Positions 45,793 to 56,721 of a stretch of 64,000 nt of DNA are shown piece after piece. The stretch is from contig OY754469.1 of NCBI GenBank assembly GCA_963575645.1, positions 50,612,753-50,676,752 on the forward strand, read 5' to 3'. The notes beneath the pieces are model-generated. The model searched no databases. It was not told the origin of the DNA and saw nothing but the letters and a program-made list of their open reading frames with translations. The stretch is from Xanthostigma xanthostigma. Taxonomy: Eukaryota; Arthropoda; Insecta; Raphidioptera; Raphidiidae. Position 1 is the stretch's first letter, and each line of letters opens with the position of its first letter. The position numbers and the translations under genes are program-made.

Positions 45793-48700
45793 ATTCGGCG
45801 ACTGCTGATGGTGTAAATAGTCCTCGCCGACTATTTGTCTTAGATACAATTTCTCGAGTTCAATTTCTCATGGACACAGGAGCACAAGTTTCTGTCACTC
45901 CACCAGCTCACAATGACAATAAGCAGCCCACAGGTCAATTTTTATACACAGCTAATCAGGGAGTTATTCAAGTATTTGGAGAAAAAGCTCTTACACTCAA
46001 CCTTGGACTTCGCAGACCGATTAATTGGATATTCACCATTGCTGATTTACCATATCCAATCATTGGAGCCGACTTGATGTATAAATACAATATAGCAGTC
46101 GACTTAAGTCACAGTAAAATCATGGACACTAGCACCGGCGTTGAATCAATAGGTACGTTTGCACCTGCACCTGTTAATACAATTACGTCATTAAGCAGTA
46201 ATTCACGTTACTCATCTATTCTTCAAGAATTTCAAGAACTTTTAGGCAATCCTTCCAACAACGCTTCAAAGAAACATGCAGTGAAACATTATATTCCAAC
46301 AACTGGTTCGCCATGTTTTTGTAGAGTTCGACCACTTCGTCCAGAGCGTTTAAAACAAGCTAAGGCAGAGTTCCAACTCATGATTAATCTAGGTAATGTC
46401 AGACCTTGCAGTAGTCCTTGGTCTAGTGCCCTGCACATGGCAGCGAAGAAAGATGGAGACTGGAGACCTTGTGGAGATTATCGACAACTCAATAGCCAGA
46501 CAATTCCAGACCGATATCCTATCGCTCTCATTCAAGATTATTCATCAATCTTAGCAGGCAAGAAAATTTTTTCAAAGATCGACCTAAAAAAGGCTTTTCA
46601 TCATATTCCTGTTGCGGAAGAAGATGTGCCTAAAACCGCAGTGCTCACACCGTTCGGTCTCTTTGAATTTCTCCGTATGCCTTTTGGTCTTCGAAACGCT
46701 GCACAAACCTTTCAAAGATTTATCAACGAAGTTTTATCAGGCTTAGAATTCGTTTATGCATACATTGACGATCTCCTCATCGCTTCTACAACACAAGAAG
46801 AACATGAAGAACACCTTCGTTCCGTCCTCAAGCGACTCAGCGAGTATGGACTGTGTATCAACGCTGATAAATGTGTCTTTGGATCAGATCAAATTGATTT
46901 TCTTGGTTATCGCATTACTCCTGATGGTGTAGTACCTCTTCCTGATAGAGTTAATGCACTGGTCAACTTTAAAAAGCCTGAAACTATTGCAGAATTACGT
47001 CGCTTCATAGGCGCAATTAATTTTTATAGACGACATATCAAGAACGCAGCTGCAACTCAAGCACCACTGAACGACATGCTCAAAGATTCTAAGAAGAATG
47101 ATAAACGTCCAGTTCCGTGGACCTTGACAACATCAAGTGCGTTTGATCAAATGAGACATCAGCTTGCTCAAGCCACTCTGTTGGCCCATCCAGTTCATTC
47201 AGCAGATCTACGATTAACTACAGACGCCTCTAGTTCAGCAGTTGGTGCAGTTCTTGAACAATCAGTTAATGATTTTTGGCAACCTTTAGGATTTTTCTCA
47301 CGTAAGTTATCACCAGCTCAACAGAAGTACAGTACATATGATAGAGAACTGACAGCTATCTATGAAGCTATTAAATACTTTCGACCTTGGCTGGAAGCAC
47401 GAGATTTTGTCATCAGAACAGATCACAAGCCGTTAGTACACGTTTTTCGACGCAAAAATGACAAATCAACAACACCAGTTCAGCTTAGACAGTTAAGCTT
47501 TATCAGCCAGTTCTCAACAAACATCCAGTATATCAATGGATCATCTAACAGTGTAGCAGACGCGTTGTCACGTATAGATGCTCTACGATTTCCTACAACA
47601 ATAGATTTTAACCAGTTGGCTCAAGCTCAAGCTACCGATCAAGAACTTCAAGAACTTCTAGCTGACGATAAGTCATCTCTCAAGCTTCAGAAACTTACAT
47701 ATGGTAAGGATCATCAGGTCATACACTGTGACGTATCTACAAACGATATTAGACCGTACGTTCCTGAGCAGTTTCGTCGTCAAGTCTACGATACATTTCA
47801 CAACCTGTCTCATCCCAGTAGCCGAAATACCAATGTGGTAATATCACAGAGGTATGTCTGGCCATCGATGAATAAAGACATCACGTATTGGGCACGCAAT
47901 TGTGTTCCATGTCAGAAATCAAAGATTGGTCGTCATGTACACACACAACCAGGTACTTTCACAAATCCAGACCAACGATTCGACCATGTTCATATCGACC
48001 TAGTTGGACCACTTCCAGAAGTTGACGGACTCAAGTATTGTCTCACCATGGTGGACAGATTCACCAGATGGCCTGAAGCCATACCTGTTAGAGACATTAC
48101 AGCTGACACAGTAGCAAATGCATTCTTTTCTCACTGGATCGCTCGATTTGGATGTCCCAAAATAGTGACCACAGATCAAGGTTCTCAATTTGAAAGCGCT
48201 TTATACACTTCGTTACTAAACCTAGTTGGTGGCAAACGCATTCGTACCACTGCTTATCATCCATCTGCAAATGGTTTGATAGAACGATGGCACCGTACAA
48301 TGAAAGCAGCCATCATGTGTCATCAGAACCCTCATTGGATTAAAGTACTGCCTACAGTCCTCTTAGGCCTACGAACATGCTATAAAGAAGAATTAAAAGC
48401 CTCGCCATCCGAATTTTTATATGGTTCAACGCTTAGAATCCCAGGAGAATTCTTCACTCATGAAGATCCACCTGAAGATCCTAAATTTTTCTTAGAAGGC
48501 TTCCGAGTTCACATGAGAAATGTCAAGCCAGTTCCTGCTGCTCATCATTGTAAACAGAAAACCTTCTGTTACAAAGATTTGTACACGTGCTCACATGTTT
48601 TTCTCAGAGTAGATGGTGTCAAACGACCTTTGGAACAACCCTACTCAGGTCCTCATGAAGTTGTTAGAAGATTGGAGGATGACCGCACTTTTGTCATCAA

Positions 48701-49160
48701 TTTAAACGGCAAAGAAACAGTTGTCAACGTTGAACGTCTCAAACCAGCACATCTAGCAACTGACGATGTCTTCAGTGATCCAGTTCAACCTCCAGATCAA
48801 CCAAGTGCCTTACAACAAACTAATCAGTCTCAACAGTTAAACTCTGATAAAATTCCAAGTACTTCTCAGCAGTCAGAGACTGCGAGTCAACCTACTATAC
48901 CTCAACAACGAGATCTATCTCATTCATCAAGTCTTCAACCTTATCAGACGACGTTTTCTTCATCTCTACGGACGTATCCGGCTAAGAAGAAGAAGAAAGT
49001 CAACATCGATCTCTCTAAAAACCAAATCCACGAGATCTCTGCCACTTCTCCTTCACTAGGAGGGGGGTGGTGTGGGGAACCGCAAGCTGGTAAATTAGAA
49101 AGTTACCGGCGCGGCACACTAACAAGCACCCAAGTTCCCTCAATCGCCGTACAGGCGTGA
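45759..49160 (+). CDS. pol: Retrotransposon pol (protease, RT, RNase H, integrase)
   Basis: This frame lies -1 to gag and opens at 45759. Residue numbers here count from the in-frame Met at 45870. Protease: DTGAQ at 2-6. Reverse transcriptase: GDWRPCGDYRQLN, KIDLKKAFHHIPV and the catalytic YIDD with Y298. RNase H: TDASSSAVGAVLEQ with D452. Integrase: zinc-binding H644, H648, C678, C681, then the catalytic triad D710, D769, E805 with 35 residues between the last two. A Gln/Ser/Pro-rich C-terminal tail ends in the 3' LTR. No stop or frameshift interrupts the domains, so it may be active. Expression probably depends on the frameshift at 45768. Confidence 0.93.
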   Translation, partial: EQPGKRNQPSIDSATADGVNSPRRLFVLDTISRVQFLMDTGAQVSVTPPAHNDNKQPTGQFLYTANQGVIQVFGEKALTLNLGLRRPINWIFTIADLPYPIIGADLMYKYNIAVDLSHSKIMDTSTGVESIGTFAPAPVNTITSLSSNSRYSSILQEFQELLGNPSNNASKKHAVKHYIPTTGSPCFCRVRPLRPERLKQAKAEFQLMINLGNVRPCSSPWSSALHMAAKKDGDWRPCGDYRQLNSQTIPDRYPIALIQDYSSILAGKKIFSKIDLKKAFHHIPVAEEDVPKTAVLTPFGLFEFLRMPFGLRNAAQTFQRFINEVLSGLEFVYAYIDDLLIASTTQEEHEEHLRSVLKRLSEYGLCINADKCVFGSDQIDFLGYRITPDGVVPLPDRVNALVNFKKPETIAELRRFIGAINFYRRHIKNAAATQAPLNDMLKDSKKNDKRPVPWTLTTSSAFDQMRHQLAQATLLAHPVHSADLRLTTDASSSAVGAVLEQSVNDFWQPLGFFSRKLSPAQQKYSTYDRELTAIYEAIKYFRPWLEARDFVIRTDHKPLVHVFRRKNDKSTTPVQLRQLSFISQFSTNIQYINGSSNSVADALSRIDALRFPTTIDFNQLAQAQATDQELQELLADDKSSLKLQKLTYGKDHQVIHCDVSTNDIRPYVPEQFRRQVYDTFHNLSHPSSRNTNVVISQRYVWPSMNKDITYWARNCVPCQKSKIGRHVHTQPGTFTNPDQRFDHVHIDLVGPLPEVDGLKYCLTMVDRFTRWPEAIPVRDITADTVANAFFSHWIARFGCPKIVTTDQGSQFESALYTSLLNLVGGKRIRTTAYHPSANGLIERWHRTMKAAIMCHQNPHWIKVLPTVLLGLRTCYKEELKASPSEFLYGSTLRIPGEFFTHEDPPEDPKFFLEGFRVHMRNVKPVPAAHHCKQKTFCYKDLYTCSHVFLRVDGVKRPLEQPYSGPHEVVRRLEDDRTFVINLNGKETVVNVERLKPAHLATDDVFSDPVQPPDQPSALQQTNQSQQLNSDKIPSTSQQSETASQPTIPQQRDLSHSSSLQPYQTTFSSSLRTYPAKKKKKVNIDLSKNQIHEISATSPSLGGGWCGEPQAGKLESYRRGTLTSTQVPSIAVQA
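45768..45774 (+). promoter_or_regulatory. -1 ribosomal frameshift heptamer GGGAAAC
   Basis: In the gag frame this reads G GGA AAC, the X XXY YYZ layout required for -1 slippage, inside the gag/pol overlap. A 7-bp stem (TCGGCGA at 45795, TCGCCGA at 45824) lies downstream, about 20 bases from the heptamer, which is longer than the usual spacer. Confidence 0.65.
49057..49070 (+). other. Polypurine tract
   Basis: AGGAGGGGGGTGG directly before the 3' LTR, the plus-strand primer position. Confidence 0.85.
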
Positions 49161-49335
49161 GAGTATTAGTTTTAAGTTTTGAATTTGGTTAGTTACGCTT
49201 AACGACAATAATTGTTATTATTTTTGCTTGTGTACGTTTTCAGTTTTCTTGAATGAATAAATTTGTATTTTGCATTTAATAGTTATACACGTCTTTTAAT
49301 AAATAAATATATGTGGCAATACATAAGTCCCCACA
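49071..49335 (+). repeat. 3' LTR
   Basis: 265 bp, same sequence as the 5' LTR by eye. The pol frame runs into it and stops at 49158-49160. Confidence 0.95.
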
Positions 49336-49857
49336 TAACTTATATTGCTACTGACATCTAGCGGAATTATGTTTAAGTACTTAGTTTACTCTTTTTAGCG
49401 CTGCTTACTTATCCGACTGTCATTAAATAATATCCCTTTATACTTGAAATTACCCTTTATTATTGGCTACATGTAAAATCTAGTGACTAGCTACATGTTT
49501 TTTGTAAAATGTAAATGTTTAGTTTTGACAGCTAATTAGTACTGATAGAAAACGACACACTGAATTCAATGAGCGCAGCGGGATGTCTGTTAATGACATT
49601 TGGATAAATTAGCAGCGCTAAAAAGAGTAAACTGTGTACTTTAACTAAATTCCGCTAGATGTCAGAAGCAACATAAGTTACATACAGCCTACAAATTTAT
49701 AAGCCGCAAGCTTTGACAAAACCTTAACAGATGTCGCCATGTATTTTAGTTTTGTCAAACTACACATTTATTATTAGATGTAATTAAATGTTTAGTTTGA
49801 TGAAACCTTAACAGATGGCCAAGTCTGTTAGGCCTCTTGTTAACGACAAGCGATAGG

Positions 49858-51407
49858 CCCGATTTCGATACGGATTTATTAATTAGCTTTGTTCATAATA
49901 GGCCAGTGTTGAGACAAGACTTTAGAAAATTACAAAAATAAACAGGCAAGACATAACGTACTTGCATTTTTTCGCCTTTTAAGTATAGAACTGATATCAA
50001 TAACAAGGGACGCGCTCTCCTATATATTAGTAGCGGATCATGTACAAAGGTACCCGTTGACTAAAGCGGTCGCTAACAAGAGCCCTAACCAGAGAACATT
50101 CAGTAATCAGAGGGCAGAGCTCTCTGTCTCTGCTCAGTACCTACAGAACTGCTACGGAAGCAGGATAGGCAGTATAGTAACTATCATTTAGTTTCACTTC
50201 AAAAACTTGCATATTTATTGAACAAAAATGAAACAAAATAAATATGTTTCACTGGTTATTTGTATGTAATAAAGATTATAATATTATGTAACAAGACATT
50301 ATAGTTAGTAACTTTAAAAAATATATAATAGTTTATTTCAGTAATTATGACTTTAGTACAGAAATTATAAATATTCCATTTTTTTGTTGGAATACATTTT
50401 CTTTAAATTAAAATTAAAAAAAAAACAATACATTAGCATTAACGATATTATTGTACTTTCATGTTATTAGAGATTCTTAAATATCTGACAAAAAAATTGA
50501 AAAAAATATACTGCTAACTACTTATCTAATTATAAAATTAAAAATGTTTACTTACAAAAATATTAAATATTAGAGAGATTAGAAATGAGTACGCGTTGAG
50601 ACCGATTAGATTCGTTTGGAGAGTAGGGTGTCGCAAAAAAAGCTAAACTTAACACTTACAGTAGGTAACTTGTATATATAGAGCTCATGTTATGTCCAGT
50701 TGTTAAATACTGTCAAAAACAAAAAAATAATTCTTCCTTTTCTAATGCAATTGCATTGAAGAAGACACATATTAGATAACATACAGTTTTTTAATTACAT
50801 AACATCAACCTTTTTGATGCCCGATACAGAAACGAACAGCTTATCTCTGATACACGCGTCCAGCGCCCTTAAAGTTAAGCGCGTTCAATATGAACGCGGA
50901 CAAACCGACTTCGGTATGAATAAGAGTAATTATTTGTAACCGACCGCGATTAGAAACCCAATATTTAATCCAGGAATCAAAACTTTTATAAATACTAAAG
51001 TAGGTTCACTAGATATTAAAAACAGATTCAAGATCCAAGATCTTTGGAACCAAATGAATAGTCATACTAAGAAGTTAGCAGTGGGGCAACATGAAGGCCT
51101 TCAACAAATGAAAACAATTCAATTCCAACATTCAAAAATTTTTTTTAGGCAGGGCGGGGGAGACACAAGATATTAATTCAATGGACATTCCATGGTTGAA
51201 GTACTTCGTTATTACAAAACAGAAAAATAAAAATTAAGTGTACCTACTGTTAATTTGTCAAAAATTATGTATACTCACAAACATTGAATTTAATGTGAAT
51301 CATTTAATTAGTAATTAAGATTTTTTCCTTTACAAACTATAAAACTTTCAAATTATAAATTAACTATGCTGAGAATAGGCTCTCATCACAAAGAACAAAA
51401 TATATCC
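49858..51407. other. Intergenic downstream of TTC5
   Basis: AT-rich, no gene and no bounded repeat that I can support. Confidence 0.4.
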
Positions 51408-54400
51408 TCAGCCTACAGCGGGTTCATTTGTTACCCTGTTGGTTACATGCACGTTTGGAGACAATTTTTTTCCATTAACTACGAGTAAAATTGGTGTTGG
51501 CACACGAATTGATTTGAAGTTATATTGCTGTAAAAAATAAACAATTATAAGTTTCCGCTGACAAGAAAATATCCACGATTTTTGTTGGCTATCCAATATA
51601 TTCTATACATCTAATGTCGTTTTTTCGTTTTCAACTCTCTTGAAGCATTTAGGAACAAAGTATGCTTGTTAATTATTTGAATTAACACAGATTTTCTTAA
51701 TTTTTATTCACTTTTAACAAGAACATATTTAAGTAGTTTCTTTTCTTTTCAAGTCATAATTACAACAATGATAAATCGCTTCAAAAATCATGCAGTTCCT
51801 TATAGCACAAATACCAAAATAATTAAAAACATAGTACCTTAGTACGATATGTAAAATTAACAACTGTCAAATAAGGATCAGGAATCGCAACAGAATCGCC
51901 GATAATGACTCCTTTACCAGGCACCAGGTTATAAACCGTTACCGCAATACATGTTTCATTTTTATCTATCATACAAAATGTGCTGAAAAAGTGAACTAAA
52001 TAAGGAAATGTGACAAAAACAAATCCGTATTAAAAAAAACAAGACAATTCACTTACAATGGTATTTCATTTTCATTTTGAACAGAACATACAACTTTTCC
52101 AAATATTACTTTCTCTTCATTCATTCCTGTATTTAGAGATTCTATTGGTATCAATTCGAGTTTGGCAGAAAAGCCATTTTGGTTGGTGTACCTACCTCCT
52201 GAATACGGGCCTAATTTTTTAATATCTATAGACTAAAAAAAACAATTTTTAAAATTATAAAACTTGTATTGATAGCTGCAATGTAATCATTGGAGAGAAA
52301 CGTAATGAAATCAGTATATTTAGTTATTTGGATTAAAATAATTATATGAATTTCGAACACAGAAACGTTAGCAAAATGCTTAGCGTCTTGCTGGTAAATA
52401 TTTTTACAGACAGGTTCCTGTCTTTTTAAATATTACGCGGAAGTTACACAAACTTGTGTATCAATAAATAACAATGATTCAGGGAAAGATTGAACGGAGT
52501 GACGTGTGTAGTGGAATATTATTTTCTGTAGTACACTGCACAGGGGGAGAAATAGAAGGAAAAGTTAATCCTGTCAAAGTATTTTTGAGTAGAGCTGATT
52601 TAATATTATTGACTTATTTAATTAACCTCCGATAACTTTCGCTACGTATCTCCGGACATTTTACTTAGTTTTTTTTTTTTTATATATATAATACATACCT
52701 GAATAAGTCGTTGTAATTGTCTACCTTTCATTTTCCCTTTGTTATTAACGAATTCATTAATATTGTCTAAATATTGAACCACATTTTTTATTTTCACTTT
52801 TGGTAATAACCATAATGGATCTAAATCACTAGCTAATTCGTATGATTCTAACGATTCTTTATATTCTTCAGCATAATATAAGGCCTAAAACAGAAAATGT
52901 TGGCGCTGCAATGCTATTCAAGCAAAAAAAAAAATTGGTTGTCTGTAAAGTCGGTTTACGGACGATAGTTTTACGTGATAACGTCATAAAGAAACATTGA
53001 TGAACTCTCTGACGTCACGCGAGAAGAGAGAGAAATGCGTACAAGCCGACGCTTGGGCCGATCGTGCCTCTCTATCGCTTATACCGCGCTCTCCTCTTGC
53101 ACGCTCAGGCTCAGGCGGAACGTGACACTTTTTCGTGCGTGCAGCCGGTGTTTCATCAATTTATAAGAAGTTATCACGTCAAAAAAAAAGTATTATTATA
53201 AAACTTACCCAAGCCTTATTGTAAGGCAAATCTTGGTAGTATTTTATTGAAGGATCTTTTTCCTACAAGTATATAATACATATTTATTTATAAAAAAACA
53301 TTCTTACAAGTTCCAATGATAAAAATTAAAAACACTGCACGAATATTATAGGCTTATTTTATTTTGATAGAAAATAAAAATCACAATTTAACTGGTCGAA
53401 TTTGAGTACATGGAGGAATAGAAGGACAGTCATTTTATGATAGAAGTACGCGTAAATATGCCGCGAGCTTTTGTCGCTGTCGCGTTTCATCTCAATCGCG
53501 TGCGGTCTCGTGGATAGCGGCTAGCATAATATAAAATGTATTTGCAAAGACGAAGGCAGTATTTTGTTCAGGAGGGGGAGGGGGGTGCGTATACTTAAAA
53601 TCAAACTATATTATTATTAATAGTATATTGTGCGACTAGTGAGAGAAGGAGAAGATTCCATGAGCGTAAAACGCACGCGAGTGGAATATTCTCCTTCGAT
53701 CAATGGTCGCACATAATACTTTATTCAACTAGCAGGAGTAATATGTAATCGGGGCCCTGATAAAAGAGGGAAAAATAATAAATCACTTCATTGATTGACG
53801 TACCCACCGTCAGTGTAAGATTGCCATGACTTTCGCTGAATTGCGATGCTGTTTTCATATACAGATTGTATCAAATCAAAACGGTCCATAGAACATTCTG
53901 TGTGTAAGACAGAGACGATATATAAAGCACTAAAGCAGTAAGTAAGAATGAGATAAATGATCGCTAATATAGTTACTGTGGTTACGTAAATAAATAATTA
54001 CGTACACTGTAAATCTTTTTACCAATTTAACAATTAAAACAACTAAACTGTAATATTAATTCGTATTATTATTTATATCTGGTACAAAAGTTTTAACCAT
54101 TTAGTTATTTGGATTTTTCCTGAATAGTATAATTAGCCATTTTATCAATAATTTCACTAGTGAATACTGACATTTGATAAAATTGTGATTTTTACTGTCT
54201 AAAAACAAAGACGATACTATCAGATTGTATAACCACAGTAACTAGCTATTAGCGATCATTTATCTCATTCTTACTTACTGCTTTAGTGCTTTATATAATA
54301 TCGTCTCTGTCTTATACACAGAATGTTCTATGGACCGTTTTGATTTGATACAATCTGTATACAATACCGCCTACCACGTTCCTATTGGTCCAGAAGCTGC

Positions 54401-55542
54401 GTGCAGTTTTTTTTCATTATTTCACGCTTGGGCTTGCTACTGAGTTTCTATTGGTCCAGAAAATTCATTATCACACTGTACAGCTTATTATTAGCACTCT
54501 ACGCGTCGACATGAAGTAATTTATTATTTCTCCCGAGTTTAGCAGGGCCCCGAAATTACATATTACTCACGCGTGTTGAATAAAGAATATTACAAAGTAT
54601 CAAAGATCCAATTCACACTTACTGCTTGCGAATAGGCTGATAAACAACGTTTTAGTATCTGTGGATCTTGCGAGGTGGTAAAATATGAATATAGATGCGC
54701 AGTTCCCAAAACAGCCCACGATTCACCATCATGTGGATCTATTTGTACAGATTCTTTAGCGTGTTTCAGAGATTCTTCAACTTTATTACGTGCCTCTTCG
54801 GGTGAACTGGCTGTTTCGGCACGTAAAACCATCGACAGCATTCGAAGTGCTGTTTTATCTCTACGCTATATTTTAAAAATAAGGTAAGCTATATTTCGAG
54901 TAACAGTTTTCTAGTTGTTTTTAAAACTACTTACATATTTTAACGCCGAAAGCAAGCAATTCTTTGCTTCGGTGTAATTGGAATTTTTCCAATAAACATC
55001 GCCTAATTCGTTCCAAGCTTCCACTAATTTGGGATTTAATTTAACTGATTTTGAAAGGAGATCTTCGGCTTCTTTACTATAATTTGGTGACGAATTTATT
55101 GCTTTTCCTTTCAAATAATTATACATGGCACGATCATTAGGCGCACAATCTGCAAATGAAAATTATTTTTAACTTTAGAGAGATTCTGCATGTATTTTGG
55201 TTTATTTGACGCTATTATGTACAGATAGGTATGTACGATGTAAATAAAGATATATATTTATTTTTTTACCTTTATATTTTGTGAAATCATCCAAAACGTT
55301 CTGAAGGAATTTTTCAACTCGTTCATTTTTTAAATTTGCCTCATCTAAAGAATGATTTTCAAAGTACTGATCTCTAAACAGAATGAGCTCCTTAACACGA
55401 GTCTTAAAATATAAATATCCTATGTAATAATGTAACTAAATTGTTAAAAAAAGAATAATGAGTAATTGTTAAATTTTATTACCTGCAAAAATTCTATACT
55501 TTCAGTGATTGTTTCATGTGAAACTGGGTTTTCAGGGTCCAT
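51408..55542 (-). CDS. TTC5: Tetratricopeptide repeat protein 5 (TTC5/STRAP) homolog
   Basis: Nine coding exons on the minus strand: 55542-55483, 55402-55270, 55149-54935, 54865-54623, 53262-53209, 52884-52699, 52232-52057, 51982-51838 and 51527-51408, all in phase, 443 residues against 440 in human. TPR-like segments include [35 protein letters not shown] and the conserved RMLSMVLR. The C-terminal half (about 285-443) is the OB-fold region, with [12 protein letters not shown] near the end as in the family. In mammals TTC5 works as a p300/p53 stress cofactor and as the reader of nascent tubulin in tubulin mRNA autoregulation. The start [10 protein letters not shown] has no better upstream alternative in the exon. 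Introns 4 and 5 are filled with repeats. Confidence 0.93.
52935..53180 (+). mobile_element. Repeat family A, copy 4, short form, in TTC5 intron 5
   Basis: 246 bp with the family ends. After the left ~50 bases the sequence differs (ACGTCATAAAGAAACATTGA, then a GC-rich TCTCTCTATCGC stretch) and rejoins the shared right end at the CAGGCGGAACGT motif. A-runs of about 10 bases flank both sides. Confidence 0.8.
53713..54592. mobile_element. Foldback element in TTC5 intron 4 with a nested MITE
   Basis: The left arm (from about 53713: CTTTATTCAAC, GTAATATGTAATC, GGGGCCCTG, AATAATAAATCACTTCA) is the reverse complement of the right arm ending about 54592, over roughly 85 bases with few mismatches. Between the arms sits the complete TA-flanked MITE at 53860-54359. 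A 14-base direct repeat CTATTGGTCCAGAA occurs twice in the right part. Confidence 0.7.
53860..54359. mobile_element. Foldback MITE, copy 2
   Basis: 500 bp, same ends and arms as 788-1279, with TA at 53858-53859 and 54360-54361. The arms agree almost base for base with copy 1, while the central ~100 bases have diverged or been replaced in part. Confidence 0.85.
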
Positions 55543-56691
55543 GAATATTGTTTATAAAGAAACGTCAATTTGACATTTGAGGTTAAAAAGTAATATTATG
55601 TTACCAGCCTATTAAGATATCAAAACATTGCATATTACAAGTAAATTTTTAGGAACTGAGATATAAAAAAAGTGCATAAGTACAATATATTAAAAAAAAA
55701 TAATGTAATATAATAAAAAAGTAACCAGATGATATTATATCTTTACTTCTACAACTGTTTTTTGACACTTCAACAGCCGATAATATAAAACTCTGTTAAA
55801 AGTTTAATTCACAGTCACACAGTGGCTACTAAAAGATTTCTTATTTACGTTACTGAATCGAATTTACATGAAAAACGAAATAAAATTTTATTTTGATTTA
55901 CCAAAACACTTTCTAAAGAGGATTCGTGTTTCAAAATTATATCTATAGTAAACTGTTCCATAATATGTTATTTTAAGCAAATTTATAATTTATTTATCAT
56001 ATTGAGTAATTAGGCATATTAAATAATTAAAACAGAATATTATGTTTCTTCTTAAAATTGTGACTATGTTACTTATGCAGTTCATTATTTCTTACCATGA
56101 GGAAAAACATTCTCTACTCATATCTTATGTTATTAAATACATTTTATGTTATTAAAAATATTCTTGTAAGTAGGGGTAAATTAATTTTGGCAAAGACTTT
56201 ATTTTCCTTTGAATTAACATAAAAACTAAAAAATCATATAATATTATATAATAACATTTTTACTGTCACTGCGTTAATTAAAGAGAAAAATTATAGTCAG
56301 TCAGTGCTGCTGCGTGTAGCGTGTGACGCTTGTGTGTACTAGTCGTTGTTCGGTGCTGCTGTTGTCTCGCCATTTTAAACAGACTGTGACAGCGAGTAGG
56401 TACTTGTGTTAGTGAAGTGATAAAGTATTGTTTTTATTTATTTTGTCTATATAATGCGGTTATTAATTAATTATAAATACACAAATCATTTCTTTGGCCA
56501 GTTTTAAGTGTGCTTTAATTCGGTGTTTCGGATACTAAAATGGAATAGTGACTTAAAAGTGTTAATTTTTATCTGGTTAGATGGTTGCTCAATTTTATTG
56601 TCTTGTAACAAGTTGGGTGTAATACGAAGGCGGATCTTTAAATTGGATATACAGCACTCGATTCACAATTGATAGCATAATAACATCAACG
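55543..56691. promoter_or_regulatory. Divergent intergenic region upstream of TTC5 and a possible + strand gene
   Basis: AT-rich up to about 56280. At 56300-56400 it becomes richer in GC with TGCTGCTG and GTGT motifs, which may mark a transcription start on the + strand. Confidence 0.35.
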
Positions 56692-56721
56692 ATGACTTCA
56701 AGAAATATCCCTTCAGATAAG
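56692..56721 (+). CDS. Possible first coding exon of an unidentified gene
   Basis: ATG in good context (A at -3) opens MTSRNIPSDK and meets a donor AAG|GTAAAT at 56722. Upstream lies a plausible 5' UTR beginning near 56300. No matching second exon is visible before the window ends, so intron 1 would exceed 7 kb. Ten codons cannot identify a family, and this could be chance. Confidence 0.3.

Larger units (their letters stand above)
44238..49335 (+). mobile_element. Complete CsRn1-like Ty3/Gypsy LTR retrotransposon
   Basis: 5,098 bp bounded by two 265-bp LTRs that I could not distinguish by eye, with a 4-bp target duplication TAAC (44234-44237, 49336-49339). A tRNA-Trp-type primer site, a CHCC gag motif and the order PR-RT-RNase H-IN place it near the CsRn1 clade of Gypsy elements. 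gag and pol are intact, there is no env, and the identical LTRs suggest a recent insertion. Confidence 0.93.
44035..49857. mobile_element. Foldback element (~0.7 kb without insert) split by an LTR retrotransposon
   Basis: The left flank (44035-44237) and the right part (about 49680-49857) are imperfect reverse complements over roughly 180-200 bases, sharing CTAACAGACTTTGCCATCTG-like and TTTTGTCAAAGCTTG motifs. A further inner pair (49340-49405 against about 49612-49680, GACATCTAGCGGAATT-like) completes the palindrome. Removing the retrotransposon and one TAAC leaves about 0.7 kb of self-complementary sequence. Outer boundaries are approximate. Confidence 0.7.
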
